From: a virus
Length of the DNA: 64,000 nucleotides
Strand: one strand, 5' to 3'
IMG/VR virus record: IMGVR_UViG_3300042502_001732
Span: 1-64,000 of that record
Shown: piece after piece, positions 42,752 to 52,109 of the stretch
Numbering within the stretch: position 1 is the stretch's first letter
How the letters are laid out: the number at the start of each line of letters is the position of its first letter
Program-made: the position numbers and the translations under genes
Notes under the pieces: generated by a model
The model's database searches: none
The model's input: the letters and a program-made list of their open reading frames with translations, nothing else
Told to the model about the DNA's origin: nothing

Positions 42752-43240
42752 ATGGATCTTCCTAAATTATCTGATATTGTAAAAACAGCATTTGAATTTT
42801 TTAAAAATACAAAAAATTCAATTTTAACAAATATCAATAATAGAAGTAGAAGAAAAATAAGCAGATCTGAATTAAAAAATCTAGTAAGTTCTAACGTTTG
42901 TGAAATTATCTTTTTAAGAAGAACTCCAGAGAGAGCCCCAGTTCCACCTAGAGCGCAATGGAGAAGAATGTTATGTACAAACAGTATTGAAATTTTAAAC
43001 AGTACAAATGGAAAGATATCTTTAAACTTTCGTTTTCCTAAAACTCCTAGAAGGATAGATGAAGTAAAACATAATATAGTTGTAGCTTGGGACATTATAA
43101 TGCAAGATTATAGAAATATAAGTATGGAAAATTGTTATTTGATTCAAACTATTCCAGGAGATGAAACCTTTTGGAAGTATTATAATGAAGTTCTTTATAC
43201 TATGACACCTGCTCAAAAAATGAATTTCATGGATACTTAA
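42752..43240 (+). CDS. Hypothetical early protein
   Basis: 162 residues. N-terminal helical basic region, then conserved-looking blocks ERAPVPPRAQWRRMLCTNS, SLNFRFPKTPRR, HNIVVAWDIIMQDYRNISM and AQKMNFMDT that suggest a compact domain widespread in T4-like phages. No catalytic motif recognised. Lies 1 bp before the next gene. Confidence 0.6.
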   Translation: MDLPKLSDIVKTAFEFFKNTKNSILTNINNRSRRKISRSELKNLVSSNVCEIIFLRRTPERAPVPPRAQWRRMLCTNSIEILNSTNGKISLNFRFPKTPRRIDEVKHNIVVAWDIIMQDYRNISMENCYLIQTIPGDETFWKYYNEVLYTMTPAQKMNFMDT

Positions 43241-43241
43241 A

Positions 43242-43568
43242 ATGAACAATATCGATCAACAATTAAAAAAATGTATTTTAAAAAATGTCAATTTTACTAT
43301 TGATAATAAATGTGTACGTTCTGGAAAAGTTAAAGTTTTTAATATAAAGCAATTTTTTATAAAATTTAAAATTTTATCCGACAATATAGAAAAAGAATAT
43401 GAACTTCCATACCCATTTAAATTGGTTGAACTTGAAGATGGCTTTTTGTTTGATTACAGCTTGAGTGCATTTTGCCCACCATCAAATGAAAATTATTATA
43501 AAATGTTAGTTTACGATAAAGGCAATGCATCTAAATTATACAATAATTATCTGTTTATGAAGTTTTAA
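43242..43568 (+). CDS. Hypothetical protein
   Basis: 108 residues, mixed strands and Lys-rich segments (KVFNIKQFFIKFKIL), with a hydrophobic/acidic centre (FKLVELEDGFLFDYSL). It ends just before the helicase promoter. No family recognised; included because of tight same-strand packing. Confidence 0.55.
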   Translation: MNNIDQQLKKCILKNVNFTIDNKCVRSGKVKVFNIKQFFIKFKILSDNIEKEYELPYPFKLVELEDGFLFDYSLSAFCPPSNENYYKMLVYDKGNASKLYNNYLFMKF

Positions 43569-43572
43569 CAGT

Positions 43573-43600
43573 TTGACATTTTTCCATTTCAGGTTAAGCT
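43573..43600 (+). promoter_or_regulatory. Early promoter of the helicase gene
   Basis: TTGACA (43573-43578), 16 bp, TAAGCT (43595-43600), 7 nt, ATG 43608. Confidence 0.6.
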
Positions 43601-43607
43601 ATTTGAA

Positions 43608-45224
43608 ATGTCTAACTTAATACTTAATTTTCCAGAATCATATACTCCATCATCGTCACAGGTTAAGATTCTAAAAAAAATAGAACAGTCTATTTCAAAC
43701 GGTGAGAAATTCATAGTCTGCAACGCTCCAACAGGATCTGGTAAATCTTTTTTCGCACCAACACTAGCAAAATACATAGGAGGACCAAGCGATACTTGGA
43801 AATCAAGGGTTGATGATTATAGTATTTTTGGAGATAAGGGATCTGAATATGTAAATGAAGAGGATTTGTTCGGAGTTTATGCTTTGACTATTACGAAATC
43901 GTTACAAGATCAATATAAAAGCTCGTTCGATTTTGCATCTGTGTTGAAAGGTCAATCAAACTATCAATGTAATTATGATGATATGTTGACTGTTGATGTG
44001 GCTCCTTGTATATATATACCAACATTAAAAAAAGAATGCTGGAGTTGTAATAGATGTAGTTATTACAACGATAGAAATAAAATGCTCAAAAGTGAATTTG
44101 CAACTTTGAATTATAGTATGTATTTTTCATTACCTGATCATTTAAAGAAAAGAAAAATATTAGTATTAGATGAGGCATCAGAGCTAGAAGAACAATTGGT
44201 AAATCAATTTACATGCGAAATTGATTTAATCTTTTTAAAGAAAACATCAATTAAAATATCAGCTTTTCCATCTGAAGAAAAAGCCATCAATGTGTTGTCT
44301 TGGCTTGGTAATTTATTATCCGAAATAAAAATAAACATTGATTTATATTTGGATTATTTTAAAAACAAAAAAACTAAAAATTCAGAATTTCATAAAAAGA
44401 AATCCGAATATTCTAAACTTTTAAATATTTCTAAAAGTATAGAATTATTAATTGAAACTTATTATGATAGTCAATATATAATCGAACACGGCGATTCTAT
44501 TTTAAAATTCATACCTCTTAAAATTGATAAATTGAGTAAATATTTGTTTGATAATGCGGATCATGTGATACTTTTAAGTGCTACTATAATCGACCCTGTT
44601 AATTTTTGTAATACGTTGGGAATTGCAAAACATTCATATATTGAAGTAGATTCTATTTTTGATTCTGAAAAATCACCTATTTATATTTTAGCGACACAAA
44701 AAATAAATTATAGTAATCTTAAATCATTATTGCCAAAAATTTGTAAACAAATTGAAGGCATTTTAGAAGAACATAAAGAAGAAAAAGGAATTATTCACAC
44801 CCATACTCAATTTATATCTGATTATATTAGAGATAATGTAAATACCGATAGATTTTTATGTAGAGAACTTGGGATATCTAATGATATTATTTTAGAAAAA
44901 CATGTTAAAACTTCAAAACCTACAGTGTTGGTATCACCATCCATGACATATGGTGTAGATTTGAAAGGAGATTTAGCCAAATTTCAAATTGTATTAAAGG
45001 CTCCTTGGTTGCCTACAAAAGATCCAAGAGTTGAAAGAATGATGAAAATTGATAAAAATTGGTATTCTAATAAAATGTTGTGTAATTTAGTTCAAGCCTG
45101 TGGAAGAGGAGTAAGATCTACAGCGGATGAATGCATTACTTATATTTTAGATGGTAGTATATTTGATACTATTGCTAAAAATAAGAAAAAATTACCCAAA
45201 TACTTTTTAGACAGGCTTCAATAA
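43608..45224 (+). CDS. DinG/XPD-like SF2 DNA helicase
   Basis: 538 residues. Motif I APTGSGKS at 40-47, motif II VLDEASELEE (DEAS instead of DEAH), HVILLSATI (III), VSPSMTYGVDLKG (V) and LVQACGRGVRS (VI). Between I and II the sequence NYQCNY, then VAPCIYI, then CWSCNRCSYY, followed by FATLNYSMY, fits the four-Cys iron-sulfur domain of XPD/DinG helicases. Likely an accessory helicase of phage DNA metabolism, transcribed early from its own promoter. Confidence 0.82.
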   Translation: MSNLILNFPESYTPSSSQVKILKKIEQSISNGEKFIVCNAPTGSGKSFFAPTLAKYIGGPSDTWKSRVDDYSIFGDKGSEYVNEEDLFGVYALTITKSLQDQYKSSFDFASVLKGQSNYQCNYDDMLTVDVAPCIYIPTLKKECWSCNRCSYYNDRNKMLKSEFATLNYSMYFSLPDHLKKRKILVLDEASELEEQLVNQFTCEIDLIFLKKTSIKISAFPSEEKAINVLSWLGNLLSEIKINIDLYLDYFKNKKTKNSEFHKKKSEYSKLLNISKSIELLIETYYDSQYIIEHGDSILKFIPLKIDKLSKYLFDNADHVILLSATIIDPVNFCNTLGIAKHSYIEVDSIFDSEKSPIYILATQKINYSNLKSLLPKICKQIEGILEEHKEEKGIIHTHTQFISDYIRDNVNTDRFLCRELGISNDIILEKHVKTSKPTVLVSPSMTYGVDLKGDLAKFQIVLKAPWLPTKDPRVERMMKIDKNWYSNKMLCNLVQACGRGVRSTADECITYILDGSIFDTIAKNKKKLPKYFLDRLQ

Positions 45225-45236
45225 TGGATGAAAATC

Positions 45237-45243
45237 TTAAATA
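45237..45243 (+). promoter_or_regulatory. Late promoter element TTAAATA before a GTG start
   Basis: TTAAATA, 6 nt, GTG 45250. Same spacing as at ATG starts; it supports the GTG as the true start. Confidence 0.55.
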
Positions 45244-45249
45244 ATTTTA

Positions 45250-46446
45250 GTGATTAAATATTCTTATCATCGTGAGCAGTTAGATTTATTGATGCTTTTT
45301 ACATCAGCATTCGATGATACGTTTGTATATAGATATGATTTCAATACCAAAACGCCAGAATCTAAAATTCAAGTTAGATATATTCATGGTCCAAAACAAC
45401 GAGTAATCCATGACATAGTAACAAAAGAGAAAAATCTCACATTACCAGTGGTTTCAATAGAACAAACTGGATTATCGAGAGATCCAGATAGAGTAGTTCA
45501 CAAACATCAAAATATCTATAGACCATTATTAGGAAATGTTTCAAAAGTTGGTAAAATTCCAATGCCTATACCTGTAACTATGGATGTCAAAGTATCTATA
45601 ATTGCAAAATATAAAGAAGATATTGATCAAATTATTCAAAATTTTGCAACCGTTTGCAATCCCTATTTTGTTGTTTCTTGGAAAATTCCAGAAGAATTTG
45701 GATTAGATTTTACTGATGAATTGAGAGTTCAAATCGAATGGGCTGGAAATATTTCATATACAACTCCAACAACATTAGGAATAGATGACAAATATAGAAT
45801 AAGTGCTGATACAACTTTCACTATCAAAGGTTGGCTTTTTCCATCTTTACAAAATCCAGAAGCTCCCATTTATGTTGTCAATACTAAATTTATAAATCAA
45901 AATTTAGCATCAAGAGTAACAGGATACGACGATTATCCATCGTTATCTGCGTCATATGTTGAATCGGATACTGTTATGGTATCGGCATATCCAGAATTTA
46001 CTAATTTTTATTATTCTGTATCTGGTGATATAATACCCTTATTAGCACCTGCAAGATTTAATTATACAGTAAGAAATAATTTCTTGATATTAGGAAAGAG
46101 ATTTGGGTATAATAATACTTGGTATTTGAGTTCTTCAAAACAGGAGTTTTTATTAGACTTTGTAGAAATTAAAACTGCCAAGTTCCCAATCATATCAGCT
46201 TATAAAATTCCTGAGAATTTAATAACTACTTATACAGATAATAATGTAACTATTTCAATTCCAGAAAACTTTTTATCAGGATCATCTGGAGATTTTACTA
46301 TAGTAACTGCCAACAGTGCTGGATGGACATCTTCCAAATATAAATTTTCTATAGATGACATTAATAATAAAAATATGTATATTCAACCAGATTTGATTAG
46401 TACATATTATCAACCAAACAGTGCAAATACATATATTAGACCTTAA
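45250..46446 (+). CDS. 15: Tail terminator/sheath stabiliser, T4 gp15-like
   Basis: 398 residues (T4 gp15 is 272). The first ~200 residues follow gp15: KYSYHREQLDLLMLFTSAFD, VRYIHGPKQRVIHD, PMPIPVTMDVKVSIIAKYKE with DQIIQNFATVCNPYF, and TTFTIKGWLFPS. gp15 caps the tail tube and sheath and joins the neck. The C-terminal ~190 residues are extra and strand-rich, perhaps an exposed decoration domain. GTG start chosen from the promoter spacing. Confidence 0.72.
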   Translation: MIKYSYHREQLDLLMLFTSAFDDTFVYRYDFNTKTPESKIQVRYIHGPKQRVIHDIVTKEKNLTLPVVSIEQTGLSRDPDRVVHKHQNIYRPLLGNVSKVGKIPMPIPVTMDVKVSIIAKYKEDIDQIIQNFATVCNPYFVVSWKIPEEFGLDFTDELRVQIEWAGNISYTTPTTLGIDDKYRISADTTFTIKGWLFPSLQNPEAPIYVVNTKFINQNLASRVTGYDDYPSLSASYVESDTVMVSAYPEFTNFYYSVSGDIIPLLAPARFNYTVRNNFLILGKRFGYNNTWYLSSSKQEFLLDFVEIKTAKFPIISAYKIPENLITTYTDNNVTISIPENFLSGSSGDFTIVTANSAGWTSSKYKFSIDDINNKNMYIQPDLISTYYQPNSANTYIRP

Positions 46447-46449
46447 ATA
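46443..46449 (+). promoter_or_regulatory. Late promoter element TTAAATA
   Basis: TTAAATA overlapping the stop codon of the gp15-like gene, 5 nt, ATG 46455. Confidence 0.55.
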
Positions 46450-46454
46450 TAATT

Positions 46455-46913
46455 ATGTCAGATATTGTAGTAAGCCAACATATTGATGATCTTTTAAGAA
46501 GTTCAAGCGCTTCTGGATCTAGAAATGTATTAAATGTTCCTAGTGTATCGGAAGTTCCAACTATTCAAAGTTTCAACGCACTTTCTGAATCTGTAGCTAG
46601 AATAGATGGATCTCTTATAAACGTTCTTAGTCTCAGTGGAGATACTTATACATTACAATTATCTAATTTAGGAGCTTACATAAGAAAATTTCATAGTTCT
46701 CCTCATACTATTATCATACCTAATTCATCTGATGTTTCGTTTCAGGTTGGTAGTACGTTTGTAATTAGAAACACAAGTTCAAGCAGCTTAACCATATCAA
46801 GCGGACCTACAGTATCATTAAGTTATTTTGCAGACTTGAGTGCTAATATATTAGATCAATATGCTTCTGCTCAAATAGTTTGTGTTGGAACAGATAACTG
46901 GGATATAATTTAA
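46455..46913 (+). CDS. Virion protein, fibre-associated (hypothetical)
   Basis: 152 residues, Ser/Thr-rich and strand-rich (HTIIIPNSSDVSFQVGSTFV, then IRNTSSSSLTISSG), the pattern of short tail-fibre or fibre-base beta-helix domains. It ends 1 bp before the ATG-bearing frame of the large propeller protein, so the two are co-translated late products. Function inferred from composition and place. Confidence 0.6.
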   Translation: MSDIVVSQHIDDLLRSSSASGSRNVLNVPSVSEVPTIQSFNALSESVARIDGSLINVLSLSGDTYTLQLSNLGAYIRKFHSSPHTIIIPNSSDVSFQVGSTFVIRNTSSSSLTISSGPTVSLSYFADLSANILDQYASAQIVCVGTDNWDII

Positions 46914-46914
46914 T

Positions 46915-49884
46915 ATGAGAATATCAACAGCTTCTAGATACAAGTTTTTAAAAGATTATAGAATAGGAGTTCCTGAATTATTGTCAGAAACATCCTATAG
47001 TGGTAATATTATTTTTAATGAAAGTGATTTAAGAAAAAGCATTGGATGGTTAGCTAATACCGCTGTAAGACAAGTCGGTACCACTTTCACTGGATTGTTT
47101 TTTCTCGATAGACAGGGTGATGCTGTATCAATTAATACTGAGGGTGATGTTGTTGCTGTAGGAGCTTCAAATGGTAGAACAACAGATATCGGATATACCA
47201 GAATATTTAGACTTACTTCTTATTCTGGTAATGGGTCTTGGGGTCAAATAGGGCAAACTATTGATGGTGAGGCATCGGGAGATTTCAGTGGTTTTTCTGT
47301 TTCTTTAAACAATATTGGTGATAGAGTAGCTATAGGAGCAAGGGGGAATGATAATATTGGTGGAGTTGATAGTGGACATGTGAGAGTATATCAATTAAGT
47401 ACATTTGGTAGTAATAATTCCTGGGTTCGGTTGGGTCAAGATATCGACGGGGAAGCTGCGGCAGATCAATTTGGATCTACAATAGATTTGAATGGTGAAG
47501 GGAATATATTAGCAACGGGTACACCTTTTAATGATAGTTATGGTTCTAGTTCTGGTCGCGTAAAAATATATCAATTAAGTTCATTCGATGTTAATAATTC
47601 TTGGGTGCAAATTGGACAAAATATAGACGGTGAAAGTGGAGATAGTGCAGGAACAAACGTGTCCTTAAATAACGCAGGTGATAGAATAGCTGTATCCTTC
47701 CCTTACCGCGCAGTTAACGGCTTTAATAATTCTGGAATAGTTAAGGTTTTTAATTTAAGCGCATATAGTGGCAATTATACTTGGGTTCAAGTAGGGCAAG
47801 ATATAACAGGTATTGCAGAAGAGTATGGATACTTCGGTATCGGTGGTATATCAATGAATTATAGTGGTGATAGGATAGCTATAGGTTCTAATCAAAGTGG
47901 TAATGGATTAGTAAGTGTTTATGAATTAAGTGGTAATAATTGGTTACAGGTAGGCCAGTTTATAACTGGGCAGCAGACTAATGAGAGTTTTGGTAATGAA
48001 ATATCTATTAATGATGCTGGAGATAAAATAGCAGTGACTTCAAATCTTTATGTATCTGATAGTGGATATCAAAGTTGCTTGAGATTATATCAATTAAGTT
48101 CTTACAACAATTTAAACACTTGGGTGCAAGAAGGATTAACTTTAGATTCTAACACAAATAACGGTGAATTTAATAAAATTAAGATGAATGGTTCTGGTGA
48201 TACATTTATTGTAGGTGGTCCATTTGCAACTTCACGTGGTAATGCGAAAGTATTTAAAACCTATTCGCAAAAAACAGATAATTTATATACAGGATTTAAT
48301 GATGATCTTATACAGGCTTCTAGACCAAGATGGAAATATCCAAACAATTTAAATATATATGGAGGTTGGTATAATAATTATACAAATAGCTTTTTAACAG
48401 ACCTGCAAAATATAACATTTTCTGCTCCTACAAGTTCGAATTTTTTTACGGAAATACCAGCGTTAACAGCTATAAATCAAGCTCAGGGTATAAAGTGGGT
48501 AGAAATAGCAACTAAAAAAAATACTTCAATTACATTATCTTCAACTCCATCTTCAGCAATATATTTTAAAAGAAATGGATTTAATATTAGATTAAAAACA
48601 ACACCTCAAGTATCATGGATTTATAATTCGAATTTATATAAAGATACTGCACTAGGTTTTTCTCTTGGTGTTGAATACGCGCCAGATATAGTAGTCAATA
48701 ATATTTTTTGTAATCTAGCTCCATTAAACACCACCTTTTCTGCCTTTAGCGCAAATTATGATAACTGGTTTGTAAATTTTTCTTCGGAAATTCAACCCAT
48801 TTCTGGTGTTGATAGATGGCTTCTAAACAATACAAATTACATTAATTCAAAAACCATAACTCTAACAGCCAACAACCAATATATACGCTATCAACCACTA
48901 GGCATCTCTTATAAAAACTTATCATCTTTATCTGCATCTAGTGAATTTAATGTATATGTAAATTCAAATATATTAGATTTTGGTTTAAAATCAACATCAT
49001 CGCTACGATCAAGACTTACAAGCGTCACTCCATTAACATCTACAAGAAATGTATTTACAACTTACAACCGAACAACTAATACCTTTATAAGAAATCCAAA
49101 TCTTTGGTGTGCTGATTTAACAGATCAATTAACAGCTCTTGTTGTTCAAAAATTGGGAGAAGCTGTATTTTCATACGGCGGTACTCTAATAACACCAAGA
49201 CACTTATTATATGTTCAACATGCTTTTCCTAGAACTGACAGAGTAAGATTTGTAAGATCAGACAATACTGTTATTTCAGCAGCGCCATTAGCATCTTCTG
49301 ATAGTACAACGTATAAAAATGATTTTCCAATAGCATCGCTCTCCTCAGTAGATAGTCTATATACAGATATTGGTATTGTTGTACTTGATAGAGATGTATC
49401 TTTATCTGGTATTCATGTAATGCCGATAGCAGCGATTACTCCAACAGAAAGAGAAATATTAAATCAACAATTTATACCTACACTTTTGTGTACGCAAGCT
49501 CCAGGTAGATCTACTGGGTCATCAAATCCAAATGCGGTTAGTGCGAGCGATATTCAGATGACTATAAGTTCAACTAACTTTTTAAATATGACCACAGCAT
49601 GGGAATCTCAAAGCGCAAACCCGTTTTTAAATTGGGATGTGATGGGAGCTGGAGGATCAGGGTATACTATTTGGGACGGTGACAGTGGCAATTCTCATTT
49701 ATTATTCTGTAATGATAAACTTTATGTTTATAGCATTACTTTTTCCTTTACAGGTAGAGGTGCTATTGTTTCAGCACTTTCGGGAGCTATAAACTACTTA
49801 ATAGACAAAGCAGATCAATTAGCGGGTATTACTACTAATATGAAACCAACATATTACACTATAGAGCAGATTGCGAATAGATGA
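46915..49884 (+). CDS. Fibre/adhesin with seven-repeat beta-propeller and trypsin-like domain
   Basis: 989 residues. From about residue 60 to 465, seven imperfect repeats of ~60 residues (pattern: VSLNNxGDRVAIG, then GxVRVYQLS, then SWVQxGQDIDGE) resemble FG-GAP-type propeller blades. After a strand-rich middle, the C-terminus holds GGTLITPRHLLYVQHAF (H769), SLYTDIGIVVLD (D818) and WDGDSGNSHLL (S924), in the order and spacing of trypsin-fold proteases (His57, Asp102, Ser195). An attached protease on a receptor-binding protein could cut host surface proteins or the fibre itself; activity is inferred. Confidence 0.72.
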   Translation: MRISTASRYKFLKDYRIGVPELLSETSYSGNIIFNESDLRKSIGWLANTAVRQVGTTFTGLFFLDRQGDAVSINTEGDVVAVGASNGRTTDIGYTRIFRLTSYSGNGSWGQIGQTIDGEASGDFSGFSVSLNNIGDRVAIGARGNDNIGGVDSGHVRVYQLSTFGSNNSWVRLGQDIDGEAAADQFGSTIDLNGEGNILATGTPFNDSYGSSSGRVKIYQLSSFDVNNSWVQIGQNIDGESGDSAGTNVSLNNAGDRIAVSFPYRAVNGFNNSGIVKVFNLSAYSGNYTWVQVGQDITGIAEEYGYFGIGGISMNYSGDRIAIGSNQSGNGLVSVYELSGNNWLQVGQFITGQQTNESFGNEISINDAGDKIAVTSNLYVSDSGYQSCLRLYQLSSYNNLNTWVQEGLTLDSNTNNGEFNKIKMNGSGDTFIVGGPFATSRGNAKVFKTYSQKTDNLYTGFNDDLIQASRPRWKYPNNLNIYGGWYNNYTNSFLTDLQNITFSAPTSSNFFTEIPALTAINQAQGIKWVEIATKKNTSITLSSTPSSAIYFKRNGFNIRLKTTPQVSWIYNSNLYKDTALGFSLGVEYAPDIVVNNIFCNLAPLNTTFSAFSANYDNWFVNFSSEIQPISGVDRWLLNNTNYINSKTITLTANNQYIRYQPLGISYKNLSSLSASSEFNVYVNSNILDFGLKSTSSLRSRLTSVTPLTSTRNVFTTYNRTTNTFIRNPNLWCADLTDQLTALVVQKLGEAVFSYGGTLITPRHLLYVQHAFPRTDRVRFVRSDNTVISAAPLASSDSTTYKNDFPIASLSSVDSLYTDIGIVVLDRDVSLSGIHVMPIAAITPTEREILNQQFIPTLLCTQAPGRSTGSSNPNAVSASDIQMTISSTNFLNMTTAWESQSANPFLNWDVMGAGGSGYTIWDGDSGNSHLLFCNDKLYVYSITFSFTGRGAIVSALSGAINYLIDKADQLAGITTNMKPTYYTIEQIANR

Positions 49885-49933
49885 TAAACTATTTTTATTA
49901 GTATAATTCGGAATTGATATTTAGTAATTTAGC

Positions 49934-49940
49934 CTAAATA
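49934..49940 (+). promoter_or_regulatory. Late promoter element CTAAATA of the portal gene
   Basis: CTAAATA, 6 nt, ATG 49947. Confidence 0.6.
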
Positions 49941-49946
49941 AGATAT

Positions 49947-51779
49947 ATGGCAGGGTCTGACAGTTCCACAACAGCAAATTCAAATAGAAATTTTGTATCC
50001 AGAGATGGGAGAAGTGCAACTTTTGACAGATCCATGACTTCTTATTTGAATTCAAGAAGTACAAATTCTTATGATATTTTAGATTCTGACGAAAATAAAA
50101 ATACAAAATACAAGTATTTCAAAAAGGTTGGAATGCGAAGAGCGGAAGCAATTTCCAAAAATTCAATAGCATTAAGCAACGATTTTAATAACACTGCATA
50201 TGGAATGATGCATAAAGATTCATCATTCGGTGATGTGATGTATGCAACCGTTTCAGAAGATAAACCAGGAAGATTAAGAGATTATAGATCAATAGCTGCA
50301 TATTCTGAAGTTTCAGATGCATTAGATGAAATTTGCGACGAGTGTGTAAATTATGATGAAAATTCAAATATATTGAAACTTTTATTTGTAAATGATAATT
50401 TAAAGTCTATTGAAAAAGAAAAAATAGCCGACGAATTTGATAAATTTATAGATCATTTTGATTTTAAAAATAAAGGATGGAGATATTTTAGACAATTCTT
50501 AATAGAAGGTGAACTGTATTTTGAAAATATAATCCACGAAGATTATACAAAACAAGGCATTTTAGCTGTTCAAAATTTACCAGCCGATAATATAGATCCT
50601 GTATATGCTAATATACAAAACATGTTGATTAAAGGATTTTTATATAAAAAACCTGTTTTTGATCCAAACGATCCGAAAAAAGTTGAAAGATTTGAATATA
50701 TACCATTTGAAGAAAATCAAATTATATATGTCAACAACGAAGCTTACAATGAAACAAAAGAATTTGTAGTTCCATTTGTTGAAAATTGCAGACGCGCATA
50801 TCGTCAATTATCAATGATTGAAGATAGTGTTGTTATACATAGATTAGTACACGCTCCTCTTCGTTTTATGTTTAATGTGGACGTTGGTAGAATGCCAGTT
50901 CCACAAGCAGAATCATATCTTCGTAAATTACAACAACAATATTGGTCTACAAAAACATTTGATTCTGATCAAAATGATATTGTTAAAAAATATAATCCAC
51001 AGTCAATGTTGGATAGTTATTGGTTTGCAAAACGTCAAGGTCAAGAAGCTACATCAGTTCAAACTTTCGGAGGACAACCAAGCGATGGCAATTTAGATGT
51101 TTTGGATTGGTTCCTTAGAAAGCTTTATCGTTCTTTAAAAGTACCAACAAGTAGATTGAAAGATGATAGCGGATTATCAGACGGTTCTCAAATTTTAAAT
51201 GAAGAATTGAAATTTGCAAAAATGATAGTTCGCCAACAACAAAAATTTGCAGCAGCTATTAAAAAAGGATTTATTACTCACATCAAACTTCGTGGAATGT
51301 TCGACGAATATGATGTCGAAGAACAAAACATCGATATTTCTTTTGTTCCACCTGGAACATTTTTCGAAATGAGAGAAAATCAAAAGAAACAATTGAAAGT
51401 TGAAATGTATGGTAGTGTTATGAATACACAAAATATTTCTGACACTTTTGCAAAGAAAAAATATTTGGGCTGGAGTGATAAAGATGTGTTGGCTGATAGA
51501 GAATTTAGACGATCTGATGCTGCATTTACTTGGGAACTTCAACAAATTTCATCAGCTGGACCAAATTGGAAAGCACAATTATTACAAGGTGCTGCAGAAC
51601 CAGCGGCGGCTGGAGAAGCTCCAGAAATGGGCGGCGGTATTGGTGGTGGAATGCCTCCTGATTTTGGAGGAGGTCCAGCGGCAATTGGTGGAGAGACAGG
51701 AGCACCACCTCCTCAAGAAGAACCATTTGGAGGAGAAACTAATACAGAACCACCACCTGGAGAAGGAACCCCAGCTTAA
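49947..51779 (+). CDS. 20: Portal protein, T4 gp20-like
   Basis: 610 residues (T4 gp20 is 524). The portal core is clear: RSIAAYSEVSDALDEICDEC, GWRYFRQFLIEGELYFENII, HRLVHAPLRFMFNVDVGRMP, WFLRKLYRSLKVPTSRLK and VPPGTFFEMRENQKKQLKVE. The dodecamer forms the DNA channel at the head vertex and nucleates head assembly. The last ~60 residues are a Gly/Pro/Ala-rich tail, probably disordered. Its stop overlaps the end of a convergent small gene by 4 bp. Confidence 0.93.
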   Translation: MAGSDSSTTANSNRNFVSRDGRSATFDRSMTSYLNSRSTNSYDILDSDENKNTKYKYFKKVGMRRAEAISKNSIALSNDFNNTAYGMMHKDSSFGDVMYATVSEDKPGRLRDYRSIAAYSEVSDALDEICDECVNYDENSNILKLLFVNDNLKSIEKEKIADEFDKFIDHFDFKNKGWRYFRQFLIEGELYFENIIHEDYTKQGILAVQNLPADNIDPVYANIQNMLIKGFLYKKPVFDPNDPKKVERFEYIPFEENQIIYVNNEAYNETKEFVVPFVENCRRAYRQLSMIEDSVVIHRLVHAPLRFMFNVDVGRMPVPQAESYLRKLQQQYWSTKTFDSDQNDIVKKYNPQSMLDSYWFAKRQGQEATSVQTFGGQPSDGNLDVLDWFLRKLYRSLKVPTSRLKDDSGLSDGSQILNEELKFAKMIVRQQQKFAAAIKKGFITHIKLRGMFDEYDVEEQNIDISFVPPGTFFEMRENQKKQLKVEMYGSVMNTQNISDTFAKKKYLGWSDKDVLADREFRRSDAAFTWELQQISSAGPNWKAQLLQGAAEPAAAGEAPEMGGGIGGGMPPDFGGGPAAIGGETGAPPPQEEPFGGETNTEPPPGEGTPA

Positions 51780-52072
51780 CTACAAAATTTTACACAATTG
51801 AATGAGGATGAATAATAAAATCCAGTTCCATTATTTGATGCGAAATTAAATCCTGGTGTGCTGGCATCAACACATTGATAAAAATAATACGTTGTTCCAT
51901 TGTTTGAAGATACATGATTATATCTGGTTGATTGTCCCCATAAAATAAAATCATTGGCTGAGAGATAATAATATCTGGAACCATTATTTGCTTGTAAATC
52001 GATACCTATTTGACTAAGAACTCCGCAAGATATCGGAAAATAGAAAGTTCCATTATTATCGGTTATTGCCAC
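51776..52072 (-). CDS. Small NNGT-repeat protein on the opposite strand
   Basis: 98 residues made of four ~25-residue units, each with an NNG(T/S)xxYY-type motif (DNNGTFYF, ANNGSRYYYL, SNNGTTYYFY, SNNGTGFYYS), with Cys between units. This resembles the SNTGSTxYYTGS part of the adhesin at 1-2163. TTAAATA lies 5 nt before the GTG start, the same geometry as the other late genes, so it is probably expressed although it opposes all neighbours. Could be a fibre-tip or small adhesin; function unknown. Confidence 0.6.
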   Translation of the reverse strand: MAITDNNGTFYFPISCGVLSQIGIDLQANNGSRYYYLSANDFILWGQSTRYNHVSSNNGTTYYFYQCVDASTPGFNFASNNGTGFYYSSSFNCVKFCS

Positions 52073-52077
52073 AATAT

Positions 52078-52104
52078 TATTTAATTAAAGCAATAGATTA
52101 AATA
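52078..52104. promoter_or_regulatory. Second divergent pair of late promoter elements
   Basis: Minus strand TTAAATA (52078-52084), 5 nt, GTG 52072. Plus strand TTAAATA (52098-52104), 5 nt, ATG 52110. Only 37 bp separate the two start codons. Confidence 0.6.
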
Positions 52105-52109
52105 CATTT

